A model generated the notes under the pieces. That model was not told the origin of the DNA, did not search any database, and saw nothing but the letters and a program-made list of their open reading frames with translations. Below are positions 1-10,340 of a DNA stretch of 64,000 nucleotides, in pieces (positions within the stretch are counted from its first letter, which is position 1; each line of letters starts with the position of its first letter). Source of the stretch: Diplocarpon mali (taxonomy: Eukaryota > Ascomycota > Leotiomycetes > Helotiales > Drepanopezizaceae); contig JAENRP010000026.1 of assembly GCA_024741835.1 (NCBI GenBank), positions 122,734 to 186,733 on the forward strand. Direction: 5' to 3'. Both the position numbers and the translations under genes were made by a program.

Positions 1-510
1 CCCCCGGCCGGCGAAGAAAAGCTCGCGATTCCCCACGGTCGGGAGATCCATCCACCGGACCTCGCGTAAACCTCGGTCAGGTTCATCTCCTCATCTCACC
101 CTCCTCGAGTCATTTCTACATTCTCTTCCCCTCGTTCTCCCGGGCCACTCCGCGTCGCGGAGAACCACAAATGGCCGGCTACACTTGCTCCCAATCAACA
201 AACCGCTCGCCTATCGATCAGACCTTTCGGCCTTGCTTCCTCCATGCATGGATAAGGGAGGCGCGAGATGCACCCGCCACAGCTGCTGCCGCTCTAAGAA
301 GCCATGCCACGGCAGGGGGTGCGTGCTGATGCAACTGCCAGCCCACGTCCATCTCCATCTCCACGCATGACAGTAACGTCAGCTCATCTTCCATGCCTCC
401 TGTCGCCGGCTTGCGCCCAAGAGCGAGAAAGAGATCCGCGGATAGACATGATCTTGCCGGCCTTTTCCTCCCGTGCTGCGGAGTTTTCTTACCGTATTGC
501 GCGTGGCTTG

Positions 511-571
511 GTACGGTACGGTACGGTGCCGTGCGGGGCGGGGCGGGGCGGTGCGGCGCGGCGCGGCACGC
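511..571. repeat. GC-rich simple repeats
   Basis: Tandem GTACG units pass into GGGGC and then GGCGC units. All are low-complexity and direct. Confidence 0.8.
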
Positions 572-658
572 AACCTTTGCGGTGTCTCTCCACACTTCAT
601 TGGTGAGGTACCTATAAGCATAAGATTGGGGGACCGCCGAGAAACTCTGTCACGACCC

Positions 659-726
659 GGTCGCAGGTCGCAGGTCGCAGGTCGGAGTCGCAGGTCGCAG
701 TCGCAGGTCGCAGGTCGCAGGTCGCC
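659..726. repeat. 7-bp tandem repeat (GTCGCAG)n
   Basis: About nine near-perfect copies of GTCGCAG, some missing one or two bases, run in tandem. Confidence 0.9.
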
Positions 727-766
727 ACACCCAGGATACCTCGTACATACCTCTGTACCACCGCCC

Positions 767-806
767 GGTCCAGTCCGGTCCAGTCCGGTCCAGTCCGGTC
801 CAGTCC
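767..806. repeat. 10-bp tandem repeat (GGTCCAGTCC)x4
   Basis: Four perfect copies of GGTCCAGTCC lie head to tail. Confidence 0.95.
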
Positions 807-2057
807 TGCATGCACGCAGCGACTGGCTCCAAGGTGACATCCCCGACGCGGGGGCGCTTTTGGAGGCTCGGCATCATACGGTTGTTTCTTCTCTGATCTC
901 ATTGATGTTGGCGACTTCTCCGATCGGCAAACTCAATATGGAAGATGATCAGCCATTCCGCGCACAACACAAACTCTACTCCGGGGAATGGTACAAACCT
1001 ACCTCGCGACGTCATTGCAGATGTGCAGCCACTCGATAAGGGTCTTCGTCGGGCCTGCCAAGCATGCCCTGAGCTCTCCGAAGCGTACCGATCTACTCCT
1101 CAATCCCTATGATAGAGTTCCGTGCTAAAACGTGGAAAAGATGGCCTCGCAGCATTCTGCAGCCCTCTTCAGCCCTGCCTTCCACCCGACGATACAACCT
1201 CAACCGGGGGGGGGGGCGCTTCACTGACTGCCAGGAGATTGTGTTTCATCGTGCCTCTCTTCACTTGCTCCTTGCAGTGTCGAGGGAAGCATCGGCCGGC
1301 ATCACCACCCAAGGTGCGCAAGCATGTCCGAGAGACGCCTGCGACGAAGCAGATTGTAATTGTATCGCCATCTCAAGAGTATCCCCGACTCCCCCCTTGC
1401 AAAGCCTGCCTCTTGCGTACAGCCTTGACCCCCTCGCCTATCTGCCGCCGCCGCACGAGGCTCCAAGCCCGAGATTTTCGACGGTACAGGGTGGCGCCGC
1501 GCCCAGCAACCATTTTTCTCTGTACGGGAGAGACTCCGGCCTCTGGATGTCGTGTCCTGAGTGGAGTCTGGTGGAGCCACTGACTCGAGGATTTCGTCTC
1601 GAGCTGTCGTGGGTAGGCCGTGAATTGCGGACAAGCCGACGAGGACGTTCGTTCGGCTGCGCAGTAGCTGGATCGATCGACGCTTCATCAGGTCGAAGGG
1701 CGCAAGGGAAGAGTCGAGTCCTTTCTCGATACCCAGTAGACTTCACGATTGTAGAATGGACTTCGTAATGCGTGCGTGTCACGCACTCTACGGCGCATGG
1801 TTCCAGGTCAGCGCGTTCCTGACGAGGCTGCCACCTGCCAGGTGCTCGTTACTTGCCCACGAGACGAGAAAAACGATCCGGGTCACGTGGGCTGCAGAGG
1901 GGGGTTGCAGAACGCATCCGTCTTGGTGGTCTTCGTGACTCGATGCGGTAGAGACAATCTCAGCAGTGGTGAACAGCCAACGCGGTCAGAACTTGCCGGT
2001 CACAAGCGGCCCAAGATCGGGCGTCAGCTAGAAATACTCTCCTTGAAGTCGTTCTGT

Positions 2058-2120
2058 TGTGGTTGTGGTTGTTGTGGTTGTTATTGTTGTTATTGTTACG
2101 GCTGCTGCTGCTGCTGCTCG
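2058..2120. repeat. Trinucleotide-rich block in 5' leader
   Basis: TTG/TGG/TTA triplets are followed by a (CTG)5-like run. This makes the spurious Leu-rich frame upstream of the gene that starts at 2285. Confidence 0.8.
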
Positions 2121-2284
2121 CTCGCTTTCGTCGAGATCGCCCCGCCAAGCGAGCTATCTTATCGCGACGTCTCTATCCCCGTCACCGTCCCCCCCAAGGT
2201 ACGCCTCCGTCCTCGCCCCCACCGAGACGGCATCAACTACCCTCCTCGCGCACAGCTTCCAAGGGAACTCATATTCGCATCAAG

Positions 2285-4027
2285 ATGGCCTCAACCTCGT
2301 CAGGCTCCTCCCACAAGCCCGCACCGGCCCCAGCTGCCGCCTCGGAATCGTTGCCCGAAAACAGTGCCCTCAACATGGCGGAGAAGCCTCCCGATGACAC
2401 CTCGAAGCTGCGGATGTTCTTGGGCATTCTGAGAAAGTAAGCGTCCACTCGGATCGGCAGATGATGCGTCCGGCTGGCAGTATTTGGGCGGCTCCATCCT
2501 CTGGTTCTGCAGGGCAAAGGCTGCTTCGTGATGTTTCAAGGTCTGGCGGGGGGCCAGGCTGGCTTCACATCCCCGCACTGGGAGACACAAGGGAGACAGT
2601 CTGCTAACAACTCCGGGTACGCTTAGATTCATCGGAGTGGCAGATATTGCTTCGGTGCGATTCTCGCTGCCGGCCCAGCTCCTAGAGCCGACGCCCAACC
2701 TGGAGTACTGGAACTACCTCGACCAGCCCGGTGCGTTCGTAGCCATTGGCGACTCGGACGATGCCTTTGACCGGATGCTGGAGGTGCTGCGCTTCTGGTT
2801 CACCAAGGATCTGAAGTATATCAAGGGGAAGCCGTGCAAGCCGTACAACTCGACCTTGGGGGAGTTCTTCAGGGTACGTCGGATGATCTGCCACTCGGTG
2901 TTGGGGGGAGGGGGAGGGGGGAAACAAAGTCTCACTGACCGCCCGGTAGTGTAACTGGGAGGTTCAAGACAGTATGCCGGCTATAGCAGCGAGCAAGATG
3001 CAGCCGGCGAGTGGCAGTGCGGCCTCCTCTATCAAGTCGAGAAGGACGCCCGTGGCCTCCCGGAACCCCTCGCCTCCAGCCGGCGCGAAGCTCGGAGGCC
3101 CCGCAACGGATCATTCTGGACGCAAAGTCAAGGTCTCGTACCTCACGGAACAGACCTCTCATCACCCGCCCGTGTCCGCCTTCTTCGTAGATTGCCCCGA
3201 GAAAGGCATCACTGCCCGAGGCTTCGACCAGATCTCCGCCAAGTTCACTGGCACGAGCGTCAAGGTTGTTCCTGGCGAGCACAACCTGGGCATCTTCATC
3301 ACGCTCTCCAGACGAGGCAACGAGCAGTATCAGCTCACTCACCCCGACGCGCACCTGGGAGGCTTGCTGCGGGGTAGTCTCAACGTGACGGTCGGTGACC
3401 AGTGCTACATCACTTGCCCGCAATCGAGACTCAAGACCATCCTGCACTACCACGAGGAAGGTTGGTTGGGCAAGACCCAGAACAAGGTCGAGGGGGTGGT
3501 ATTCCGCTACGATCCGGAGAACGACACCAAGACCACGATGAAGAGCGTGTCAGATAGGGATGTCCTTGCCAGGATCTCGGGTAACTGGAAGGAGAAGATC
3601 TTCTTCTCTCTCGGTCCCAAGGGGGTAAGCTTCCCGCTCCGGGGCCTGCGTAGCCGAGTGTTGACACATGCAGGGCGAACCCACTCTCCTGATTGACCTC
3701 GCCCCTCTCTCCGTAGCACCGAAGCTGCTCCCGCCGCCGAGCGCCCAACTCCCGAACGAATCTCTCCGCTTCTGGTCCAGCGTTACGGAAGCCATCAATG
3801 CGCGGCAATACTCGCGAGCGACGGCGCTCAAGCAAGAACTGGAAGAGCGACAGCGGGCCAAGGCGAAAGAGAGGGAAGATGCCAACGCGGAGTGGATACC
3901 GAGGTTCTTTGTGGGCGCTACGACGCCGCTAGGAAAGCCGGAATTGACCGAGGAGGGTCGAGAGGTGTTGAGACGGCTGCAGGAGGATCGATGGGATCTG
4001 AGCGAGAGCAGGATGACGGGTGCGTAG
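2285..4027 (+). CDS. Oxysterol-binding-protein-related lipid transfer protein
   Basis: Coding exons are 2285-2436, 2627-2873, 2950-3624 and 3674-4027 (475 aa). All junctions are GT-AG and intron 1 has a CTAAC branch site. The ORP lipid-binding core is present: an early GEFFRCNW strand motif near residue 130 and the family signature EQTSHHPP at residues 200-207. The C-terminal part carries the typical NESLRFW...YSRATALKQELEERQR helix. These proteins move sterols or phosphatidylserine with PI4P exchange at membrane contact sites. No PH domain, ankyrin repeats or FFAT motif is evident, so it is a short Osh4/Osh6-type protein; which subfamily I cannot say. Unusually, a Ser/Pro/Ala-rich insert of about 50 residues (143-192) sits directly before the signature. 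The upstream in-frame extension is Leu-rich repeat-encoded and was rejected; the ATG at 2285 is followed by a normal disordered N-terminus. Confidence 0.93.
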
Positions 4028-5251
4028 GCCGCGAGCTGGCAGAGGAGTACATGCCCCCAGACGAACAATACTCCTGGGACGGGGGGGAGGCGAAGATGAG
4101 CTATGTAGACCGGCACGGGGGGGGGGCGTGTTTACTTTTGTCTCTAGTAGCAGTGGGATGGGACTCGATTGGATAGGGTCGCGCGCTTGCGGATGTTGGC
4201 CTGCCCTCGTTCTCACTCGTCGGGCGTTGAAGAGATTGCGCTTGCTCGCTTTGCCTGCTTGCTTGGATTTCGTACGAGTCGAGGGCGTAACACATCAGAG
4301 GTTGCAGGGGGGGAGCGAAGGTAGAACCGAACAGATCGTACATAGGAATACTGCCCTGCAGCCGATGAGAGGGGTGAATCCCTGGTGTTTTTCTTCTTCT
4401 TCTTCTTCCCTCCCCCCCTATCGTATTGCGTTGCCTCGTTCATATGCTTGGTCTATACTCTGGATCTAGGAAAGGAAAGCAAGGCGAGGCCAGGCAAGCG
4501 AGAGATCCCTAAGGATACGCCCAGATGCACAGCGATCACCCGCTGTAGCGGCAAAGGCATAGCAAGCTAGATGGCGGCTAATCCTGTCTTGCGGAGGGGG
4601 TGCACGTGAAGGGAGCAGAGGGGGCTGTCGCGGGCATGCTATGGTATACTGGGGATCTGGGGCGGTAGCTTGTACGTGGTACGTGGTACGTGGTATGCGT
4701 ATGGATTTGTATGTTTGTATGTTTGTATATGTATATGTATATGTACATGTACACAAATCACCTCAAACCGCCGCGCAGCCTCTGTCTTCCTCGCGACGCG
4801 CTCATCCCACGAGCGGCGACAGGAGCGACAGCAGCTCCGGCCCGGGACGGGGGGCCGAGAGCTCAGAGCCGAGGCCGGGCAAGCGTTCCCGGCCCGACGG
4901 CCGGCGGGTGGTGTCGTGCTGGTGCTGTGGCGCGATGCAGTGTGATGTTCGCTTTGGCTTCGGCATCCCTGCCATACCTGGTGCGTGGACGTTGGGCGTG
5001 GCTCGGAGTAGTAGACGTGCGTGGCTGGACACTTGACAGCACCGAGGCGAAAAAAACACATAGACTAGAAGGGATAGATCAGAGAGCGTGGCCTATCACC
5101 GCCATGCGGGGGAGAATTGCCGAGAAGGGTATGAATACATAGACAAGGCTCTGTACTCCTCCGAGTCACATCCTAAAACTCCAGACTCCCGCCCGATCGA
5201 TATCCTGTGGTACCAGGTGAGACCCGCCAGTGCAACGCCATAACCCGAGAA
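4028..5251. other. Convergent 3' intergenic region with microsatellites
   Basis: This lies between the 3' ends of the lipid-transfer gene and the kinesin gene. It contains a TCT run (about 4390-4408), a TACGTGG triplication (about 4672-4693) and a TATGTT/TATATG microsatellite (about 4700-4755). I see no gene; the open frames here are produced by the repeats. Confidence 0.7.
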
Positions 5252-7532
5252 CTACACAAGCAGCAATGCCGCAATGCCCTCATACGCCCGCTCGACACTT
5301 CTCTTTCCCAGCCCAGGTACTGCAATCAGCTGGGCCAGGTTATTGATCATGCCCCCCTCGTCCTCGTTCTGCAGCTCCAGATATTCGACAAGGTCCTTGG
5401 CTTTCTTGGCTCCGACTCCGCTTAAGCCTCTGATCATAGCCACGTTCCGCGAGTTGACAATTTCCAGCAGGTGGCGCGTTCGAGGTGTTGTTGGTTCAAA
5501 TCTAAGGCTCTCTGCTTCATCCGAGAAGATGCGCATAGCTGATTTGGCACCGGCTCTCGACTTGGGCTTCTTAGGCTTGGCAGTCTTGTAGGAGAAACTG
5601 TCGGCATCCTCGTAGTCCTCCGCTTGCATGACGGCTGAGCCATGGAACTCATCGTCCGATACTGCGCTGGCCTTTGCGATCCGCTGCTGGACTGGTGAAT
5701 CATCGTCCGGAATGCCGAAAGACGTTGGAGGTGATGGGGGGGCACCCGTGGGCATCGTTACTGGAGCCTTCCGCTTCGCCATCTCTGGGGGGGGCACGGT
5801 CGTAGCGTCGTCCTTCTTGGCCTGGATCCTTGCCCTCAGGTGGTCCATTTTCTTTCGTAGCTTCTCCTGTCCTGGAAAAAAGGGGACTGCCAATTCGTAC
5901 ATTTTCAATGCGCTCGAGTATTCACCTCTTTCTTTGTGTTGCTTGGCCATGAGCAAGAAACGCAGTCCTTCCGCTCTCGCATCTTCCGCCTCTCCGCTCT
6001 CAATCTTCTTCTCTAGGGCTTCGAGTCGTCGTTGGACAGCTTCGCTGATCTCGGACGGGGCAGTATTGGTTTTCTCCAAAGCCCGGGCCGCCAAAGCTTC
6101 CTGCACCTTCCGCTCAACCATCTCTTCAATCTTGGCTGACGATATCTCGGCTCCGGCTCTCAGACAAGCTGGGTTTGGACGGACTATCTTCGTAGGACGC
6201 GAATTGGTCGAAGAATCAGAGGAACGCTTGCTCGACGAGTTCGACCTACGGACTGTATGAGGAGCAGTACTGCGAGCTGGACCTGTAGTTTTGCGATTGT
6301 CAGTGTAAACCGAAAACGACTTGGCCGGCTTGTCTCCCTTCTGAGCCGCTGCGTTGACGTGGGTATTGTGAGCGTTAGACAGAGCTCTTAGTGGCTGCCG
6401 GCCCATTGAGGCCCCGGCAAGCGGTGCGGTCTTCCTCGGTGGCTGCGTAAAGACAACCTCGTTCTCGATCTCCCGGACCTCGATCCTCTTTGCCCGGCTG
6501 GAGACGTTGAGGCTCGAGAGCGTGTCCAGATGGTAGGATCGTAATGGCGCGAGGTTGAGAATCATGATGGTGATTCCATTGTTCTGGCCCAGGCTCAAGA
6601 TCCGAGTCATCTTGCTCTCTCTGAAGGGAATTCTCTTATCTCCTCTGCCAATCGCATCGATACAAGAGCTCAGTACAAACAGACTCTTGTTGATGCTTGC
6701 GGATTCTACCAATCTCTCCTTGTTGTTGTCCGTTCGCCGGTTATCCTCTGATCCAGCCAGGTCAATCGCAGATGCTGTGCTGATCAAAGTCTCGTCTCCT
6801 GTTGTCTGCGTTACCTTGACCATCAGGATGGCATGGCTTCGACTACTCTGCGCGTTCAGCTTGGTCCCTGCCGTGCTGCGGTTGTTGTTGGCCTCGATAT
6901 AAAGTCTCTCGAAATCCTTCAGATCGTCGCAGGCATGCTCCGATAGTCCTACAACGAATGTCTTGCCCTCCTTCTCCCGCAGTGGCAGACCCGCCAGAGA
7001 TCTTTTGTCGGGGGCCTCGAACAAGTCGTATACTTTGTCGTTGTAGATCTCGTAGTACGAAAGCGTGACCGCAACCGATGTTTCCCCTCCAGAGTCCTTG
7101 GTCACCTTCCTCCCCCGGCGGTAAATGCCACTCAGCAATCGGGGAATGATACCCCTCTCCGAAAGCTTCAGTCCTCCTCTCATCGTATGTGTCTTTCCCG
7201 TGCCGGTAACGCCGTATGCAAACACCATGACGTCCAATCCCTGGAAGAGGGACTTCAAATGTGGCGCAACTGCTTCTGGTCAGCGCAATCGCACGGTATG
7301 AAGCCAGCGTCCCCCTACCTTCGTTGGTGAACAGCTGCTCTTGTGTTGTGTCCTGATCGTAAACACCATTGAATGTAAAGCTGAATTCCTCCGACTCGTT
7401 CTTGGGGTTGGGGATCCGCACGACATTGAAGGGCTTGCCTTCCTGGCTGCTTTCCGCCCGCACAATTGTATCTTTGGAAAGCTCATTACCACCGATAGTC
7501 GGACGGATTCGCGCAACGACGCGGACGGACAT
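5252..7532 (-). CDS. Kinesin-10 (Kid/KIF22)-like chromokinesin
   Basis: Exons on the minus strand are 7532-7319 and 7272-5252, with a 46-nt GT-AG intron (744 aa). The motor domain is N-terminal: it opens with VRVVARIRP, the P-loop GVTGTGKTHTM is at about residues 92-102, switch I is NAQSSRSHAI and switch II is DLAGSE. The P-loop has Val where most kinesins have Gln; KIF22 also departs here. A basic Ser/Thr-rich middle (nuclear-import-like) and a short coiled coil (about residues 430-480) follow. The C-terminus (about 680-744) holds helix-hairpin-helix turns of the types GLSGVGAKKA and VPGLGKRSVE, the DNA-binding signature of the KIF22/Kid group. The inference is a plus-end motor that binds chromosome arms in mitosis. 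The start at 7532 was chosen because it sits directly before the first motor strand; an in-frame ATG at 7610 would add 26 residues. Confidence 0.92.
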
Positions 7533-8796
7533 CGTAGCCAGTAGGGAATTAGTCGCAGGTAGTGAGAGTCGAAATGGATGGTGACTTGGGATTCTGGTCC
7601 TGCACTGCAAACTGTTCGACAGTCTTGTTTGTCTCCAGAGACACTAGTAGAGAGGTTGCTGGGCAACTGGAAACCCCACTGTACCACTAACTCCTCATTT
7701 CGTCTAATAAGTATGGAAAGGTGGGGCCCGAAGCCATTCTTGATATTAGGTACAATATACTTTCACAATCCTCACCGTAACCTGGAAGATAAGACATGCC
7801 AATTGATTAGATCTGTGGCAACTTCACTCTCCCATGCCAACAGCCTGACCTCGCCTTGAAACGGGTTTCTTTCGGGACGATACTGAAGATGCTACCGGTG
7901 CTATACTCACGCCCCACGCAGCCCAACGGGGCCAACGGCAAACCTCGTTGCAATCCATACCCCTAACACAACTGATTTGATCCATAAGGTATATGGCAGA
8001 TAGAGGTGGCTGCGCAAGAAACGATGCACTTGGCAAGCAAAAGTAGGGATCCCTTGTACGTAGGAATTTCTAATTTTACCCCAAACTTGATCCAAATCCT
8101 ACTTCTTCCCTACTTCGTCGCAGGAAAAACAAACAGTGCTTTTCGGTTGCTTTGCACAGTGATACATGCTTGCATGTGGCTGCTTCACTAGCCTGCGACG
8201 TGGAAAGAGTAGATTTCCAAGCTGGTGATATGGATGAGTTTCTGTTTGACTTTACTTCGAACTAACCGACCTGAACTTAGCCGAACCAACCTTTCCGCCT
8301 TGAACTCACCTTAAACTGACCTCCTGGGAACTAACCGAGTTGACCTTCGTTAAGATGACCTACCTCAGCCTTACACCGACCTTGAACTGACCTAACTCAA
8401 GACTAATAGTTACCTCCAACTGACCAATTCCAATCTGCCGGAACTCGAGTCAACTTACCTTGAGTTGTTTGAGACACAAAGAGGACTACAAAAGCCTTGG
8501 TGGTAGAATGGTAAAAAAACAAGAGGATTAGACTGGGTATCGATCTGGAGTACTGGCTATCCATAAGATGTAGGTTTAGTCATTGAAGATATGCTTTTCA
8601 CATCAAACCTGACCTGTGAAATAGATAAACGTAAATAAATTTCAAGTCACCGAATTCATTGTCAATATTAAATGCATGTAGAGAAACGTTTCACTCATGT
8701 TCCCAAGCACTATGATAGAGTCATTGAAACGTAATAGCGCTAGAAAGGTCATAAAAGGTTTTTTTTACTCCGCCCCCCCCCCCTAATAGGCTCGCT
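7533..8796. other. Intergenic region with degenerate short repeats
   Basis: This holds the promoter of the kinesin gene and the 3' flank of the transporter gene. The block 8240-8460 is built of loosely repeated AACTGACCT-like words. I see no supported gene. Confidence 0.6.
8240..8460. repeat. Degenerate ~10-12-bp repeat block (AACTGACC-like)
   Basis: Variants such as GAACTAACCGA, TTGAACTGACCT, TTAAACTGACCT and CCAACTGACC recur about a dozen times in one orientation. Spacing is irregular, so the array is old or degraded. Confidence 0.6.
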
Positions 8797-10340
8797 TCAT
8801 ATCCTCTTTGCTTTGAAGCCAACTTGCACCCATCGATCAGCGTAAAAAACCACAGCTCCAGCAGCCATAGTAACACCACAGAATACCTGAAGATAATGGA
8901 AGCCCCCGCTGTCTCTTTGGATGAGAGCACCTCCGATCGGGTTTCCAGTCAAGCCACCTACAGCCACGCAGAGGAAATAGGTTCCTGACCTAGTGCCTAT
9001 CTCACGAATAGGTGAAATTTGAGCGATTAGAGCTGGGCCCATCGATACGAAAGCTCCGGACGAGAAGCCGTAGAGCACACAAAAGATGATGATCGGGATG
9101 TTCCCTGATGATGGCAGCCAAAGTCCCAAGACAACGACTGCTGAGAAAGCTGTGGTGACGATCATGACATTGAATCGGCCGATGCGATCGGCAATTATGC
9201 CAGGTAGGATACGGCCAAAGATTCTGCGTTTCGTCAGTGATAGCCAGGCTCAAGCTGGATGTTTGCTTACGAGGAGGCATTGAGAATAGGAATCAGGTAG
9301 ATTGAAAGATTCACCGACATGCCATGACTCCGTGCCCTAGGTAGCTGTTAGCATTCGGCTTGGGTACGTAAGAAGTCCTTGGCTTACTGCAGAATGATGT
9401 AGTTGAATGGCAGAAACGTCCCGAAGAAGAACAGAAACGAGGCTAAACAGAGCAAACTAAAGGCCGGCTCCTTCAGAGGTCGCACAAATGTCATGAGATC
9501 GAGCTTCTTCGGCTGTGGCGCAAGTCGAGACTTGACGGTGAAATTGGCAATGATAAGCATCCCGAGCATCATGAAGGCCACGGCTCTCATCGTCCAGGCA
9601 TAACCAATTCGGGGGATGAGCTTGGATACCATGATCGGGAGGATTACTCCTCCCAGTGACGAACCAGACGCCATGATTCCAAATGCTGTTGCCCGATTCC
9701 TGAAGAACCAAGTTCCCACGGAGCTCATAGCGGCGTAGAAGATAGCGCTGGCACCGAGTGCGGAGCAGATCCCTTGGGCCAGGATGAACTGGTAGTACTT
9801 GGTAGAGAGCGAGGTCATCATCAAGCCGAAGACGTGGAAGACGGTGCCCCCGAACAACAGCCATCGCGGGCCAAAGTTATCAAAAACCTTTCCAAAAACG
9901 GGCCCCCCGAAGAACATCATGAACACCTCTAGCGATGGGATCCAAGAGATGGTGCTGGACGAGTATCCCGCGAGCAGATTCTGTTGGTAGTACTGCTGGA
10001 AAACCCCGATGCAATTGATCCATCCAAAACTGCAGAATAGACACAGCCATCCTCCCAGGACAACCATGCATGCCTCCAAACCTCCATCAGGAAAATCTGC
10101 AGGGTTCACACCCCCCGGCGCAGGTGTAGATTTCGGTATGACCTCCGCCTTTTCCAGGTCTGCCTCTGCCCCTACTTGAGATTCCGGAAAGAGGTTGGCT
10201 TCAGTCTTTTGCTGAAGGCTTCCAATGCGCCCGTGAGCTGGGGGGTCTCCTGCGCCGGTATGTTCGTAGGGAGCTTTACCAGGTTCGGGCATCTTCTCGT
10301 CAGCGAGAGACGATGCGCCAGATGCTGTACTGGCAGCCAT
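8797..10340 (-). CDS. MFS transporter, monocarboxylate (MCT/MCH-like) family
   Basis: Minus-strand exons are 10340-9388, 9336-9271 and 9223-8797 (481 aa); the introns are 51 and 47 nt with GT-AG ends. About 110 hydrophilic residues precede the first membrane span ([20 protein letters not shown]). Around twelve hydrophobic segments follow, in two halves separated by a basic loop. Family marks include the long cytosolic N-terminus, the [16 protein letters not shown] loop, and [12 protein letters not shown] plus DRIGRFNVM in the second half, typical of fungal monocarboxylate-porter homologues (TC 2.A.1.13). Substrate cannot be told from sequence; members carry carboxylates, riboflavin or related solutes. 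The ATG at 10340 ([11 protein letters not shown]) was preferred to the upstream in-frame codon because the extension is not protein-like. Confidence 0.9.

Larger units (their letters stand above)
1..2284. other. GC-rich upstream region, no supported gene
   Basis: Many overlapping open frames occur on both strands, but none has a recognisable domain or a convincing exon structure. The GC-rich, repeat-laden composition explains the long spurious frames. The stretch holds three simple-repeat blocks between 511 and 806, a run of G near 1207, and a TTG/TGC trinucleotide-rich block at about 2058-2120. It serves at least in part as promoter and 5' leader of the lipid-transfer gene starting at 2285. 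Confidence 0.6.

Noticed and set aside
218..1768. Several overlapping open frames of 100-220 codons on both strands upstream of the ORP gene
   Set aside because: They arise from GC-rich tandem repeats, overlap each other in all frames, and show no domain or sensible composition.
2057..2284. In-frame N-terminal extension of the ORP with a Leu-rich, membrane-like segment
   Set aside because: It is encoded by a trinucleotide repeat block and then Pro/Arg-rich sequence. The ATG at 2285 begins a normal leader-like protein start.
6843..7610. Long alternative frame running through the kinesin exon/intron junction
   Set aside because: Motor homology stops at NEG, where the GT donor lies; the rest is out-of-frame shadow of exon 2.
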